DNA from: Hymenobacter aranciens
Lineage (GTDB): Bacteria; Bacteroidota; Bacteroidia; Cytophagales; Hymenobacteraceae
NCBI RefSeq assembly: GCF_030580865.1
Contig: NZ_JAUQSY010000005.1
Coordinates: 248,001-312,000 of the forward strand
Reading direction: 5' to 3'
DNA length: 64,000 nucleotides
Within the stretch, counting starts at the first letter, position 1; every line of letters starts with the position of its first letter. Positions 1 through 9,235 of the stretch are shown in pieces. The notes beneath the pieces were generated by a model that was not told the DNA's origin, made no database searches, and was given only the letters and a program-made list of their open reading frames with translations. A program made the position numbers and the translations under genes.

Positions 1-1
1 C

Positions 2-229
2 GGCGGCTCGCAGCGCGAGGAGGATTACGAGAAGCTGCTGGGCCGCATGGCCGACATGCACGTGCCCGCCGACGAGCTCAGCTGGTACCTCGACACCCGC
101 CGCTTCGGTACCGCGCCGCACGCCGGCTTCGGCCTGGGCTTCGAGCGTCTGGTGCTGTTCGTAACGGGGATGAGCAACATCCGCGACGTGATTCCTTTCC
201 CGCGCTACCCGAAGAACGCGGAGTTTTAG
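2..229 (+). CDS. asnS: Asparaginyl-tRNA synthetase, C-terminal end (partial)
   Basis: Only the last 75 codons are present; the gene begins before the window. The product charges tRNA-Asn with asparagine in the cytoplasm. The visible part is the end of the class II catalytic domain: the segment [17 protein letters not shown] is class II motif 3, whose arginine contacts ATP, and the protein ends [12 protein letters not shown], the usual terminus of bacterial AsnRS. Aspartyl-tRNA synthetases share the motif, but the NAEF-type end favours AsnRS. A hairpin terminator follows within 25 bases. Confidence 0.93.
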   Translation, partial: GGSQREEDYEKLLGRMADMHVPADELSWYLDTRRFGTAPHAGFGLGFERLVLFVTGMSNIRDVIPFPRYPKNAEF

Positions 230-252
230 GCTTCGATAGTAGTTTGCAAAAT

Positions 253-292
253 GAGAGGCGGTTCCGGTAACGGGGCCGCCTCTTGCTTTTTA
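253..292 (+). terminator. Intrinsic terminator after asnS
   Basis: An 11-bp stem (255-265 with 272-282, two G-U pairs) closes a six-base loop and is followed by TTGCTTTTT. It sits 24 bases after the asnS stop and before the next promoter region. Confidence 0.75.
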
Positions 293-352
293 AAAGCCGG
301 ACTAACCTCGGTGGTGCATCCATCGTTGCAAGGGCAGATAATCTGACTTGTT

Positions 353-1978
353 ATGCTTCCCGAAATTAACCTTACTGACTCCGCCAGCCTGCCCGAAGGC
401 GCCCTCAAAACCTTCGCCACGCCCGATGGCGGCCCCAAGGTGCTGCTCACCCGGCAGCAGGGCCAGGTGCATGCTTTTGCGCCCAACTGCCCGCACTACG
501 GCGCGCCGCTGGAGAAAGGTAAAGTAGTGGCGGGCCGCCTCATCTGCCCCTGGCACCACGCCTGCTTCCGGCTGGAAACCGGGCAGCTGTGCGAGCCGCC
601 GGCCCTTGATGACCTGCCCAGCTACGCCGTGCGCGAGGCCGGGGGCCGCATCTGGGTGCGGGTGCCTGCCAACCCACCCGCCAGCACCGACAAGCCCGAC
701 ACCACGCCCACGGCCGAACTGGGCGGCACCCCGCCCGCCCCGGCGGCCGCGCCCACCGACCAGCGCACCTTTGTAATAGTAGGCGCGGGAGCGGCCGGTC
801 AGTTTGCCGCCCAAACCCTGCGCCGCGAGGGCTTCCGGGGCCGCATCGTGCTGCTTACGGCCGAGGCCCAGCTGCCCTACGACCGTACCAAGCTCAGCAA
901 AGCCTATCTGGCGGGTAAGGCCGAACCGGCGGCGCTACCGCTACGAGAAAAATTGTTTTATGAAGCGCAGCATATTGAGCTGCTGACTAATGCTCGCGTG
1001 ACGGGCATCGATAGCAAAACGCAGGAAGTGCAGCTGGCCGACCAGCCGCCGCTGCGCTACGACCAGCTGCTGCTGGCGCCCGGCACCACGCCCAACCTGC
1101 TGCCCCAGCTACCCGGCCACGACCTGAACGGCGTGCTGCCCCTCCGCAGCCGGGCCGATGCCGACGTGCTGCTCGAAGCTACCCGGGAAGCGGCGCAGGT
1201 GGTGGTTATTGGCTCCAGCTTCATTGGTATGGAGACGGCCGCCAGCCTCGCGGCCGAGGGACGGCAGGTGACGGTGGTGGCGCAGGACAAAGTGCCGTTT
1301 GCGAAGGTGCTGGGGCCGGAAATCGGGCAAATGTTCCGGCAGCTGCACGAGGCGAAAGGCGTGCGGTTTGAAACCGAAGCCGAGGTAGAGTCGCTGCTGA
1401 GCGAAGGCAACCAAGTAAGCGCGGTGCTCCTCAAAGGCGGCCGCAAGCTGCCCGCGCAAGTGGTAGTGCTGGGCGTGGGCGTGCGCCCGGCCACGGAGTT
1501 TTTGCGCAGGAGCTTCGAGCTGGAAAAGGACGGCGGCCTGAAAACGGATGAATACCTGCAGGTAACTGAAAATGTGTACGCCGCTGGTGATATTGCCGCC
1601 TTCCCGCTGGCGGCCAATGGCAAGCCCGCCCGCATCGAGCACTGGCGGCTGGCCCAGCAGCACGGCCAGCTGGCCGCCCGCAACATGCTGGGGCAGCGCG
1701 AAAAATTAACCGCCGCGCCGTTTTTCTGGACGCAGCAGTTTGGCAAAAGTCTGCGCTACGCCGGCCACGCCGATAAGTGGGACGACATCATGTACCACGG
1801 TGAAGTAGCGAAGCAAAAATTCCTGGCGTTCTACGTGCAGCGCGGGCGCATTGTGGCCGTAGCCGGCATGGGCCGCGATGCGGATATGATTTATATCACT
1901 GAACTGTTGGGCCAGGGGCGCCTGCCTGCGCCTGCCCAGCTGCAGCCCGATACCGACTGGGCCGCCTTGCTGGCTTGA
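353..1978 (+). CDS. Rieske [2Fe-2S] and FAD/NAD(P)-dependent oxidoreductase fusion
   Basis: A 541-residue soluble redox protein. Residues 1-105 are a Rieske domain with cluster ligands C46-P-H48 and C65-P-W-H68. A Pro/Ala-rich linker (about 105-138) leads to a pyridine nucleotide-disulfide oxidoreductase: FAD-binding VIVGAGAAG near 140, NAD-binding VVVIGSSFIG near 283, the second FAD motif AAGDIAAFP near 410, and a C-terminal reductase dimerisation-like domain. The architecture is that of ferredoxin reductases fused to a Rieske domain (AIFM3/nirD-like). It probably moves electrons from NAD(P)H through FAD to an iron-sulfur partner; the acceptor is unknown. It ends four bases from the convergent AlgX-like gene. 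The ATG at 353 leaves a complete Rieske domain. Confidence 0.9.
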   Translation: MLPEINLTDSASLPEGALKTFATPDGGPKVLLTRQQGQVHAFAPNCPHYGAPLEKGKVVAGRLICPWHHACFRLETGQLCEPPALDDLPSYAVREAGGRIWVRVPANPPASTDKPDTTPTAELGGTPPAPAAAPTDQRTFVIVGAGAAGQFAAQTLRREGFRGRIVLLTAEAQLPYDRTKLSKAYLAGKAEPAALPLREKLFYEAQHIELLTNARVTGIDSKTQEVQLADQPPLRYDQLLLAPGTTPNLLPQLPGHDLNGVLPLRSRADADVLLEATREAAQVVVIGSSFIGMETAASLAAEGRQVTVVAQDKVPFAKVLGPEIGQMFRQLHEAKGVRFETEAEVESLLSEGNQVSAVLLKGGRKLPAQVVVLGVGVRPATEFLRRSFELEKDGGLKTDEYLQVTENVYAAGDIAAFPLAANGKPARIEHWRLAQQHGQLAARNMLGQREKLTAAPFFWTQQFGKSLRYAGHADKWDDIMYHGEVAKQKFLAFYVQRGRIVAVAGMGRDADMIYITELLGQGRLPAPAQLQPDTDWAALLA

Positions 1979-1982
1979 GCTG

Positions 1983-3164
1983 CTAGCGCCCGGCTTGCAG
2001 CGCCGTCAGCGCTTGGCGGCTGAAATCGTGGTCGAAATCAACCAGATTGTGCTCGGTAAAGAGCAGCAGTACTACGTCGTGCGCGGCTAGTTGCTCGCGC
2101 AGGTTCAGGCTGCTCACGCGCGGGGCCGGGCTACTTCGCGGATAGTGAACTTCCTGATTATAGTACCAAAAATGACTGTCTGGCGCAAAAAGACGCTGCA
2201 GGTAAGGGTAAGACTCGAACAAGCTGTAGCCGAAGCTGTCGCCGACCAGCAGCAGCCGGGGCTGCATTTGGCCATCGTGGGGTGGGTCGAAGGCCAGGGT
2301 AGGGTAGGCCAGCGGCACGGCAGGCGCCACCAACAGGTTGAGGATGCGGGCAAGGTCGTCGTCGGTGCTGCGGGGCTGGCGGCTGATTTCCATGCCCGTG
2401 TGCCGTACGGCGGGTAGCTGGAAATGGCCGCGCTGCTCCATATACCGGAACAAGGTGTCGGCGGCCCGCGTCACGCCATAGCCGCTCCAGTGCGTGCCGC
2501 CGGGGCTAAACAGCGGGTAAGGGCTGGTGGCCTTCCACGCTTTGAACAACGCGCTGAAGTCGATGAGATTGATGCCGGCTGCTTGCAAGCTTTGCGCATG
2601 CAGCCGGTAGTTGCGGGCGGGCTGGCCCAGGGGCTGGCACGAATCGGGCAGCAGCTCCGCATAAAAAGAGGGCTTGGCCGGGGCGATGGCAAACACCAGC
2701 AGCTTACCGCGCTGAGCCAGCGAATCCTGCAGGGCCCGCAGCAACCGCACCCGCTCCCGGATTTCGGTTTCGGGCACTTGCCGCTGCCGGTTGAGGTAGC
2801 CCTGCAGCGGCCCCCGCTCGAATAGCTGCTGCCGCTTGCCCGACACAATTTCTGGGGTCGATGACTCGCCGAAAAGCGTGTATCGCACCTGGTTGCGCGG
2901 CCGAATCAGCCAATAACGAAAGCCCAGCTTTTGCGTGGCGTACTGCTCCAGCGAATCCTGGTAAGTGCCCGCGCGCAATGCCTGCCAGCTAAAGCCCGGC
3001 CGCCGCCGGGGCGGCTCGAAGCCCACGGCTGGCAGCCGGAATATCTTCATGTGCAGCGCCGTTTGCAGGGCTGGCAGCAGGCACAGCACGAACAAGCCTC
3101 CCAGCAGGCGGCGCTTGGTGCGGGCAGGCGCCGCGGCCAGGTTGTTTTGCGAGACGGGTTCCAT
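1983..3164 (-). CDS. AlgX/AlgJ-like SGNH-type acetyltransferase partner
   Basis: A 393-residue protein with one N-terminal hydrophobic segment (about residues 20-38), so a membrane-anchored or exported protein. The rest resembles the AlgX/AlgJ SGNH-hydrolase-like family: a GTHWSGYGV segment and a later LLLVGDSFGYSLF segment (GDS serine). These proteins O-acetylate extracytoplasmic polysaccharide using acyl groups handed over by an MBOAT protein. The MBOAT gene lies directly upstream, 19 bases away and co-oriented. The polysaccharide acted on is not visible here. Its stop is four bases from the convergent Rieske gene. Confidence 0.83.
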   Translation of the reverse strand: MEPVSQNNLAAAPARTKRRLLGGLFVLCLLPALQTALHMKIFRLPAVGFEPPRRRPGFSWQALRAGTYQDSLEQYATQKLGFRYWLIRPRNQVRYTLFGESSTPEIVSGKRQQLFERGPLQGYLNRQRQVPETEIRERVRLLRALQDSLAQRGKLLVFAIAPAKPSFYAELLPDSCQPLGQPARNYRLHAQSLQAAGINLIDFSALFKAWKATSPYPLFSPGGTHWSGYGVTRAADTLFRYMEQRGHFQLPAVRHTGMEISRQPRSTDDDLARILNLLVAPAVPLAYPTLAFDPPHDGQMQPRLLLVGDSFGYSLFESYPYLQRLFAPDSHFWYYNQEVHYPRSSPAPRVSSLNLREQLAAHDVVLLLFTEHNLVDFDHDFSRQALTALQAGR

Positions 3165-3183
3165 TTTTTCTCCTAGCTACAGC

Positions 3184-4608
3184 CTAAAACCGGAAGTAAA
3201 TGAATGGGTTGAACGAGCTGCCCACAATGTAGCTCAAGCTCAGGGCCAGCAATACGGCCGTGATGGCCACCAACGCCACCGCGCTGCGCCGCGAGAAATG
3301 CCCGGCCGCCAGCAAACCCAGCTCCCGGCGCTCGATACGTGGCGCGGCGGCCCCAAAAGCCACCAGCCCGGCCAGCCCCAGCGTAAACCAGAACTCGCGG
3401 GTGAAATGCGGCAGCGGCCCCGCTGCATTGGCCCCCAGCATGGCCTGCAGGTAGCGCAGCCCGCCCGCCAGCGTTTCGGCCCGAAACAGCACCCAGCCCA
3501 CGACGGTAGTCAGGAAGGTGGGCACGATGCTGAACACCCCAATGCGCTGATAGATACGCAACAGAAACAGCCGGTCCAGAATCAGAAACAAACCGTGGAA
3601 GGCACCCCAGGCAATGAAATTCCAGGCCGCCCCGTGCCAGAACCCCGACAGAATGAACACCGTCCAGAGGTTGACGTAGAGGCGGCTGGGTTTCACCCGG
3701 TTGCCACCCAGCGGAATGTAGAGGTAGTCGCGCATCCAGCGGCCCAGCGTGATGTGCCAGCGCTGCCAGAACTCGGTGATGGAGCGCGCGATGTAGGGGT
3801 TGTTGAAGTTTTCGGGAAACTGGAAGCCAATCAGGCGGCCGATGCCGATGGCCATGTCGGAGTAGCCCGAAAAGTCGAAGTAAATCTGAAAGGTGTAGGC
3901 CAGCGCCCCCAGCCAGGCCAGCGGGGCCGACAGGCTGCCCGGGGGCATCTGGAAAATCAGGTCGGCCTGCTCGCCCAGTACGTTGGCAATGAGTACCTTT
4001 TTAGCCAGCCCCAGCCCGAAGCGAAACGCTCCGGCCAGCTTCAGGTCGATGGTTTCGAAGGCGGCGCGGTCGGTGAGCTGGCCGGCTATTTCGTGAAATC
4101 GCACGATGGGCCCGGCAATCATCTTGGGAAACAGCATGATGTAGAGCAGGAAATCCCAGAATGACTTCAGCGGCCGGTTGACGCCCCGATACACGTCGAT
4201 GGTGTAGGTTAGTTTCTCAAAGGTGAAAAACGAGATGCCGATGGGCAATACCACCTTTTCCCAGGTGAGCGGCGGGCCGCCGAAATAGCTGCGGATGGCG
4301 CTGGCATTGTCCAGAAAGAAGTTGGCGTACTTGAAATAAAAGAGCATCAATACGTTGATGACGATGCTCATGATGAGGAAAATACGTTTCTTCCAGCGCT
4401 CCTCCGCCGCGTCCATGAAGCGAATCAACCCGAAGTTGACCACTACCGAGCCCAGGAACAGCGCCAGAAAATTGAGCCCACCCCAGGCGTAGAATAAGAT
4501 GCTGGCTACCAGTGTCACCGCGTTTTTGAAGCGCGTGGGCACTGCGTAATACAGCAGCAGGAAACCCGGCAGAAAATAAAAAAGAAAGAGTACGCTACTG
4601 AAAACCAT
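3184..4608 (-). CDS. MBOAT family O-acyltransferase
   Basis: A 474-residue polytopic membrane protein of the membrane-bound O-acyltransferase family (AlgI/DltB/PatA type). It has many hydrophobic helices, the FSGYSDMAIGIGRLIGF segment typical of AlgI-like proteins, and the invariant catalytic histidine in FWHGAAWNFIAWGAFHG (near residue 324). The expected role is transfer of acyl groups across the inner membrane to the AlgX-like partner encoded just downstream, for O-acylation of an exopolysaccharide. The ATG at 4608 follows a terminator hairpin with no gap, so no 5' leader or ribosome-binding site is visible. The N-terminus MVFSSVLFLFYFLPGF is normal for the family, so the start is probably correct. 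Confidence 0.93.
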   Translation of the reverse strand: MVFSSVLFLFYFLPGFLLLYYAVPTRFKNAVTLVASILFYAWGGLNFLALFLGSVVVNFGLIRFMDAAEERWKKRIFLIMSIVINVLMLFYFKYANFFLDNASAIRSYFGGPPLTWEKVVLPIGISFFTFEKLTYTIDVYRGVNRPLKSFWDFLLYIMLFPKMIAGPIVRFHEIAGQLTDRAAFETIDLKLAGAFRFGLGLAKKVLIANVLGEQADLIFQMPPGSLSAPLAWLGALAYTFQIYFDFSGYSDMAIGIGRLIGFQFPENFNNPYIARSITEFWQRWHITLGRWMRDYLYIPLGGNRVKPSRLYVNLWTVFILSGFWHGAAWNFIAWGAFHGLFLILDRLFLLRIYQRIGVFSIVPTFLTTVVGWVLFRAETLAGGLRYLQAMLGANAAGPLPHFTREFWFTLGLAGLVAFGAAAPRIERRELGLLAAGHFSRRSAVALVAITAVLLALSLSYIVGSSFNPFIYFRF

Positions 4609-4636
4609 AAAAAGAGGCTACCCATGGGGTAGCCTC
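4609..4636 (-). terminator. Terminator hairpin abutting the MBOAT start codon
   Basis: A perfect 10-bp stem (4614-4623 with 4627-4636) and three-base loop. Read on the minus strand it is followed by TTTTT and then immediately the MBOAT ATG. It probably ends transcription of the gene at 4660-5226 or attenuates read-through into the MBOAT pair. Confidence 0.8.
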
Positions 4637-4659
4637 AAAATTACGCGACACCCCCGGGC

Positions 4660-5226
4660 TTAGCGCCCGCCCCGGCTACGGCCACCGCTGGGGCTGCCAC
4701 CATTGCCTCGCCCCGGGCCCGCGCCGGCCCGGCCGGACCCGTTGTTGCCGGTGCCCATAGCGGGCCGCCGGTCGGGCTGCTGGTAGCGGCCCGGGGCCAT
4801 TTCGCCGCCGCGCATCGGAGAGAGTTGGGGAGCCCGGGTGTAAGTGGGGTGGTAGTTATCGCGCGGGTGATAGCTGGTAACCCAGCGCGGGTAGCGGGCC
4901 CGGTAGGTGGCAATGCCCAGCCAGGGTTGCGGGCCTACGTAGCCCAGCACCGGCTGCGGGTGAAAATACGCCGGGTCGTAGCCGTATAAAGTGGGCAGTA
5001 CCACCCAGTAGCCGTTGTCGAAGATGAGGTATTGCTGCGTGTACAGGTCGTAGTAGCCGTCGATTTCGGGGATGTAGTAATACTGCACACCGGCCGGCAC
5101 GGGCGGCCCCCAGGCCGGCGCGCCCACCTGCACGTTCACGCTCACCTGGGCGTGGGCGGCCGGCGCGGCGCCAGCCAGCAGCAGGGCAAAGCCGAAGAAT
5201 TTCAAAAGCTTGATTAGCGCGTTCAT
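4660..5226 (-). CDS. Secreted YXIPE-type small protein, Gly/Arg-rich tail
   Basis: A 188-residue protein of unknown function with a signal peptide (about residues 1-26, ending AAHAQ). The mature part begins with a short beta segment and continues through QYYYIPEIDGYYDLYTQQY, then tryptophan/tyrosine-rich stretches (GPQPWLGIATYRARYPRW). The last 60 residues are low-complexity Pro/Gly/Arg/Ser. It is paralogous to the next gene upstream (5421-5891): the core order is PAWGPPVPAGVQYYYIPE, FHPQPVLGYVGPQPW, then YRARYPR. The family seems to be a small periplasmic or surface protein common in Hymenobacter-like bacteria. I cannot assign a reaction. Confidence 0.8.
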   Translation of the reverse strand: MNALIKLLKFFGFALLLAGAAPAAHAQVSVNVQVGAPAWGPPVPAGVQYYYIPEIDGYYDLYTQQYLIFDNGYWVVLPTLYGYDPAYFHPQPVLGYVGPQPWLGIATYRARYPRWVTSYHPRDNYHPTYTRAPQLSPMRGGEMAPGRYQQPDRRPAMGTGNNGSGRAGAGPGRGNGGSPSGGRSRGGR

Positions 5227-5362
5227 AGCCGGAGGAATTGAGCAACGATGCTGCTGCCTCTAACGCAAGCCCAATGCCCGTTTCACCCCAGTCCCGATGA
5301 AGAGGTGGCTTTCCCGGCCCATCAGCCGGAATGTGCCGACCAGTTCGCCAGCGGTTCTGAAC

Positions 5363-5400
5363 GCAAAAAGCAGCTTCCCCCCGAAGAAGAAAGCTGCTTT
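5363..5400 (-). terminator. Terminator after the 5421-5891 gene
   Basis: A 10-bp stem (5367-5376 with 5391-5400), 14-base loop, followed on the minus strand by TTTTTGCG. It lies just downstream of the gene stop at 5421 and separates the two paralogues, so they are not a simple operon. Confidence 0.75.
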
Positions 5401-5420
5401 GCTGCGGTGAGCAACGACGG

Positions 5421-5891
5421 TCAGTGTTTGCCGTGGCCTTTGCCCTTGCCGCCGTTCATCTTTTTGGCCTGGCCGGGGGGCAGGCCGCCGTTGCTGGGGT
5501 TGGCGCGGTAGCCCTGCTTCTTGGCCTGACCAGGGGGCAGGGCGCCATTGCTGGGGTTGCCGCCGCGGGGGTAGCGGGCGCGGTACTCGTCGTAGCGCGA
5601 CCAGGGCTGGGCGCCCACGTAGTCGATAACTACCGGGTGGAAGCTGGACGTGCTGTAGCCCGTCAGCGTGCCTACGCGCGTCCACTGGCCGTTGCGCTGC
5701 ACCACATATTGCCGGGCGGGCACGTCATAGAAGCCGTTGGCTTCGGGGATGTAGTAGTATTGGGAGCCGCTGGGCAGCGCCGGGCCCCAGGTGGGCGCCG
5801 TGTTGATATTGACGTTGACCTGTGCGCTGGCCGGGGTGGCCAGGGCCAGCAGGCCGGCCACGGCGAGGGTGGCAATGGGGAATAATTTCAT
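5421..5891 (-). CDS. Secreted YXIPE-type small protein, basic tail
   Basis: A 156-residue exported protein of unknown function, tandem paralogue of 4660-5226. The signal peptide is MKLFPIATLAVAGLLALATP followed by ASAQ. The shared core has PTWGPALPSGSQYYYIPE, FHPVVIDYVGAQPWSRYDEY and RARYPRG. The tail holds two copies of a PSNG-LPPGQAKK unit (residues about 120-145) and ends in Lys/Gly/His-rich sequence, different from the Gly/Arg tail of its neighbour. The pair looks like a local duplication with divergent tails. It is transcribed divergently from uvrA. Confidence 0.8.
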   Translation of the reverse strand: MKLFPIATLAVAGLLALATPASAQVNVNINTAPTWGPALPSGSQYYYIPEANGFYDVPARQYVVQRNGQWTRVGTLTGYSTSSFHPVVIDYVGAQPWSRYDEYRARYPRGGNPSNGALPPGQAKKQGYRANPSNGGLPPGQAKKMNGGKGKGHGKH

Positions 5892-6113
5892 GGGAATTAG
5901 GGGAATGAGTGGAAGGGTAGAGGCGTTGTTTCAAGGACAGTGCCAAAGTCCAGGCTTGATACGCAATCCACCATCAGCAGTTAACAGGAATAATGCGTAA
6001 GCGGGCACAAATGCGGGCGTGGGCTTGTTATGCCCCGACGTCCATCCGGCAGCGCCGCGCTAAATGCGTTGGCAAATAAGCTCATTATACTAGCTAACGG
6101 GCGGCGTTTTCCG

Positions 6114-6121
6114 TACTTTTG
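6114..6121 (+). promoter_or_regulatory. Bacteroidota -7 box of uvrA (TACTTTTG)
   Basis: Exact match to TAnnTTTG, 24 bases before the uvrA ATG at 6146. No clear TTG -33 element is seen at the expected 19-21 base spacing. The short leader it implies supports 6146 rather than the TTG at 6119, which overlaps this box. Confidence 0.6.
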
Positions 6122-6145
6122 CAGCCCAATTCGCTGCCTTCCTGC

Positions 6146-9100
6146 ATGGCCAAAAAATCCACGACGACTCCGGCTGTTAAAGCTCCCAAACCCAGCGCGG
6201 CGCCCACCAAAACGCCCAAGCCCCAGCCAGCCAGGCCGGTGCCCGCGAAAGCCCCGGCCGCCGATTTGAAAAAGCAACTGGCTGGCACCGTGACCGAAGC
6301 CGGCGCGGTAGGCAGCCAGCCCACGGCCGCCGGCCTGGCCACCGCCCTGCAACACCAGACGCCCGAAACCCTGCCGCCCACCACGGCCGGCCAGCTCACC
6401 GATGCCGCGCTGCCGCTCGATGCACCTTACATTGAGGTGTATGGCGCCCGCGAGCACAACCTCAAAAACGTGTCGGTGAAGATTCCGCGCAACCGGCTGG
6501 TGGTGTTCACGGGCATCTCGGGCTCGGGCAAGTCGAGCCTGGCCTTCGATACCATCTATGCCGAGGGGCAGCGGCGCTACATGGAGACGTTTTCGGCCTA
6601 CGCCCGCTCCTTTATGGGCGGATTGGAGCGGCCCGACGTGGATAAAATCGAGGGTTTGTCGCCGGTTATCAGCATCGAGCAGAAGACGACCTCGCGCAAC
6701 CCGCGCTCCACGGTGGGCACCATCACCGAGATTTACGACTTCCTGCGCCTGCTCTACGCCCGCACCGCCGAGGCCTACAGCTACGCCACCGGGAAGAAGA
6801 TGATTCGGCAGAGCGATGACCAGATTATCAACTACATCCTGCGGCACTACGACGGCAAGAAGCTGGTGGTGCTGGCGCCCGTGGTGAAGGGCCGCAAAGG
6901 CCACTACCGCGAAGATTTCCAGAAAATTGCCAAGCTGGGCTTCGCCAAGGTGCGCGTCGATGGCGAAATCCTCGACATCACGCCCAAGATGCAGGTGGAC
7001 CGCTACAAAATCCACGACATCGAAATCGTCATCGACCGGCTGGTGGTGAAGGAGGAAGACCGGTTCCGCCTCTCCGGCTCGGTGCAAAATGCGCTGACCC
7101 ACGGCAAAGGCACTATGCTGGTGCTCGACCCCGACGCCAAGGGCGAAAAGGGCAAGCCGCAGTTCTTCTCGCGCTTCCTGATGGACCCCGACACCGGCAT
7201 TGCCTACGACGACCCGGCGCCTAACACCTTCTCCTTCAACTCGCCCTACGGGGCCTGCCCCACCTGCAACGGCCTGGGCGAGGTGCAGGAAATCACGGAA
7301 GAAGCCGTGCTGCCCGACCGCAAGCTGAGCATCTCGCGCGGCGGCATCGCCCCGCTGGGCGAATACCGCGACATCTGGATTTTCCAGCAGATGCAGCACC
7401 TGCTCAAGCGCCACAAAGCCACCCTCAACACGCCGCTGGAAAAGCTGCCCGAGGCAGTATTGCAGCAACTGCTGCAAGGTATTTCGGACGACGAGGCCGA
7501 CAAGCTTGACGTGGACCCTTTCGAGGGCCTCATCCCTTTTCTGCGCCGGCAAATGGATTCGGAGTCGGAGAACATTCGCGAGTGGATTCAGCACTATGCC
7601 CAGGCCCAGCCCTGCCCCGAGTGCCAGGGCTACCGCCTGAAAAAGGAAAGCCTGCACTTTAAGCTCGACAGCAAGCACATCGGTGAGCTGGCAGTATTGG
7701 ATTTGAACCAGCTTAGCCAGTGGTTTGAGACGCTGGAAGACCGGCTCACGGAGCGCCAGAACGTCATCGCCCGCGAGCTGCTGAAGGAAATCCGTAAGCG
7801 CATCGGCTTTTTGCTCGAAGTGGGCCTCGACTACCTTAACCTGCACCGCCCCGTGCGCACGCTCAGCGGCGGCGAAAGCCAGCGCATCCGCCTGGCCACC
7901 CAGATTGGTACCCAGCTCGTGGGCGTGCTCTATATTATGGATGAGCCCAGCATCGGCCTGCACCAGCGCGACAACGAGCGGCTTATCAAAGCCTTGCAGC
8001 ACTTGCGCGACATCGGCAACTCGGTGATTGTGGTGGAGCACGACAAGGACATGATTCTCAACGCCGACTATGTGCTGGATATTGGTCCGGGTGCGGGCGT
8101 GCACGGCGGCAACATTGTGGCCGCCGGTCCGCCGGCGACTATTTTCAACTCGGGCTCGCTCACCTCGCAGTACCTCAGCGGACAAAAACACATTGAGTTG
8201 CGCAAGAAAAAGCGCGCTGGTGAGGGCAAAGACCTGGTGCTGAAAGGCGCCAAAGGCAACAACCTTAAGAACGTGACCCTGAAAGTGCCGTTGGGTAAGC
8301 TCACGGCCGTCACGGGCGTGTCGGGCTCGGGCAAGAGTACGCTCATCCACGACACGCTGTACCCGATTCTCAACCAGCACTTCTTCAACGCCAAGAAGGA
8401 GCCGCTGACCTACGCCAGCATCGAAGGCCTGGATTTGGTGGATAAGGTAATTGAGGTCGACCAGTCACCCATCGGCCGTACGCCGCGCTCGAACCCGGCC
8501 ACCTACACCGGCGTGATGACCGAAATCCGCAGCCTCTATGCCGAGATGCCGGAGGCGAAAATTCGGGGCTACGGCCCGGGCCGCTTCTCCTTCAACGTGA
8601 AGGGCGGGCGCTGCGAAACCTGCGAGGGGGCCGGCATCCGCACCATCGAGATGAATTTCCTGCCCGACGTGCACGTGCCTTGCGAAACCTGCAAAGGCCG
8701 CCGCTACAACCGCGAAACGCTGGAAGTGCGCTTCAAAGGCAAATCCATCACCGACGTGCTCGACATGACGGTGGAAAAGGCCGTGGAATTCTTCGAGTAC
8801 CAGCCGCGCATCCTGCGTAAAATCAAAACCCTGAACGAAGTAGGCCTCGGCTACCTCACGCTGGGCCAGCAGGCCACCACCCTCAGCGGCGGCGAGGCCC
8901 AGCGCGTGAAGCTGGCCACCGAGCTCAGTAAAAAGGACACCGGTAAGACCTTCTACATCCTCGATGAGCCCACCACCGGCCTGCACTTCGAGGACATCAA
9001 CCACTTGGCCGATGTGCTTCAGAAGCTGGCCGATAAGGGCAATACTGTGCTCGTCATCGAGCACAACCTCGACCTCATTAAGGTAGCCGACCACGTCGTC

Positions 9101-9235
9101 GACATAGGCCCGGAAGGCGGCGCAGGCGGTGGCACTATCGTGGCCCAGGGCACACCCGAGCAGGTGGCCAAGGCCGGTAAAGGCCACACGGCCCGCTTCC
9201 TGGCCGAGGAGCTGCGCACCAGCAAATACGTGTAA
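6146..9235 (+). CDS. uvrA: Excinuclease ABC subunit A
   Basis: A 1029-residue UvrA, the damage-recognition ATPase of nucleotide excision repair, acting with UvrB in the cytoplasm. Two ABC modules are present: Walker [10 protein letters not shown] and GVSGSGKST, signatures LSGGESQRI and LSGGEAQRV, and Walker B-type YIMDEP and YILDEP. Zinc modules show [15 protein letters not shown] and [15 protein letters not shown]. Family members are usually about 940 residues. The extra length is a ~90-residue Ala/Pro/Lys-rich N-terminal extension (about 1-92) before the first conserved residues ([14 protein letters not shown]). The ATG at 6146 is preferred over an in-frame TTG at 6119. Confidence 0.97.
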   Translation: MAKKSTTTPAVKAPKPSAAPTKTPKPQPARPVPAKAPAADLKKQLAGTVTEAGAVGSQPTAAGLATALQHQTPETLPPTTAGQLTDAALPLDAPYIEVYGAREHNLKNVSVKIPRNRLVVFTGISGSGKSSLAFDTIYAEGQRRYMETFSAYARSFMGGLERPDVDKIEGLSPVISIEQKTTSRNPRSTVGTITEIYDFLRLLYARTAEAYSYATGKKMIRQSDDQIINYILRHYDGKKLVVLAPVVKGRKGHYREDFQKIAKLGFAKVRVDGEILDITPKMQVDRYKIHDIEIVIDRLVVKEEDRFRLSGSVQNALTHGKGTMLVLDPDAKGEKGKPQFFSRFLMDPDTGIAYDDPAPNTFSFNSPYGACPTCNGLGEVQEITEEAVLPDRKLSISRGGIAPLGEYRDIWIFQQMQHLLKRHKATLNTPLEKLPEAVLQQLLQGISDDEADKLDVDPFEGLIPFLRRQMDSESENIREWIQHYAQAQPCPECQGYRLKKESLHFKLDSKHIGELAVLDLNQLSQWFETLEDRLTERQNVIARELLKEIRKRIGFLLEVGLDYLNLHRPVRTLSGGESQRIRLATQIGTQLVGVLYIMDEPSIGLHQRDNERLIKALQHLRDIGNSVIVVEHDKDMILNADYVLDIGPGAGVHGGNIVAAGPPATIFNSGSLTSQYLSGQKHIELRKKKRAGEGKDLVLKGAKGNNLKNVTLKVPLGKLTAVTGVSGSGKSTLIHDTLYPILNQHFFNAKKEPLTYASIEGLDLVDKVIEVDQSPIGRTPRSNPATYTGVMTEIRSLYAEMPEAKIRGYGPGRFSFNVKGGRCETCEGAGIRTIEMNFLPDVHVPCETCKGRRYNRETLEVRFKGKSITDVLDMTVEKAVEFFEYQPRILRKIKTLNEVGLGYLTLGQQATTLSGGEAQRVKLATELSKKDTGKTFYILDEPTTGLHFEDINHLADVLQKLADKGNTVLVIEHNLDLIKVADHVVDIGPEGGAGGGTIVAQGTPEQVAKAGKGHTARFLAEELRTSKYV

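Noticed and set aside
2965..4164. 399-codon frame on the plus strand
   Set aside because: Antisense to AlgX-like and MBOAT genes; crosses their junction and is Gln/Pro/Arg-rich.
5981..8380. 799-codon frame on the minus strand
   Set aside because: Lies antisense to uvrA in GC-rich DNA. His/Gln/Leu/Val-rich composition without domains marks it as a codon-bias shadow.
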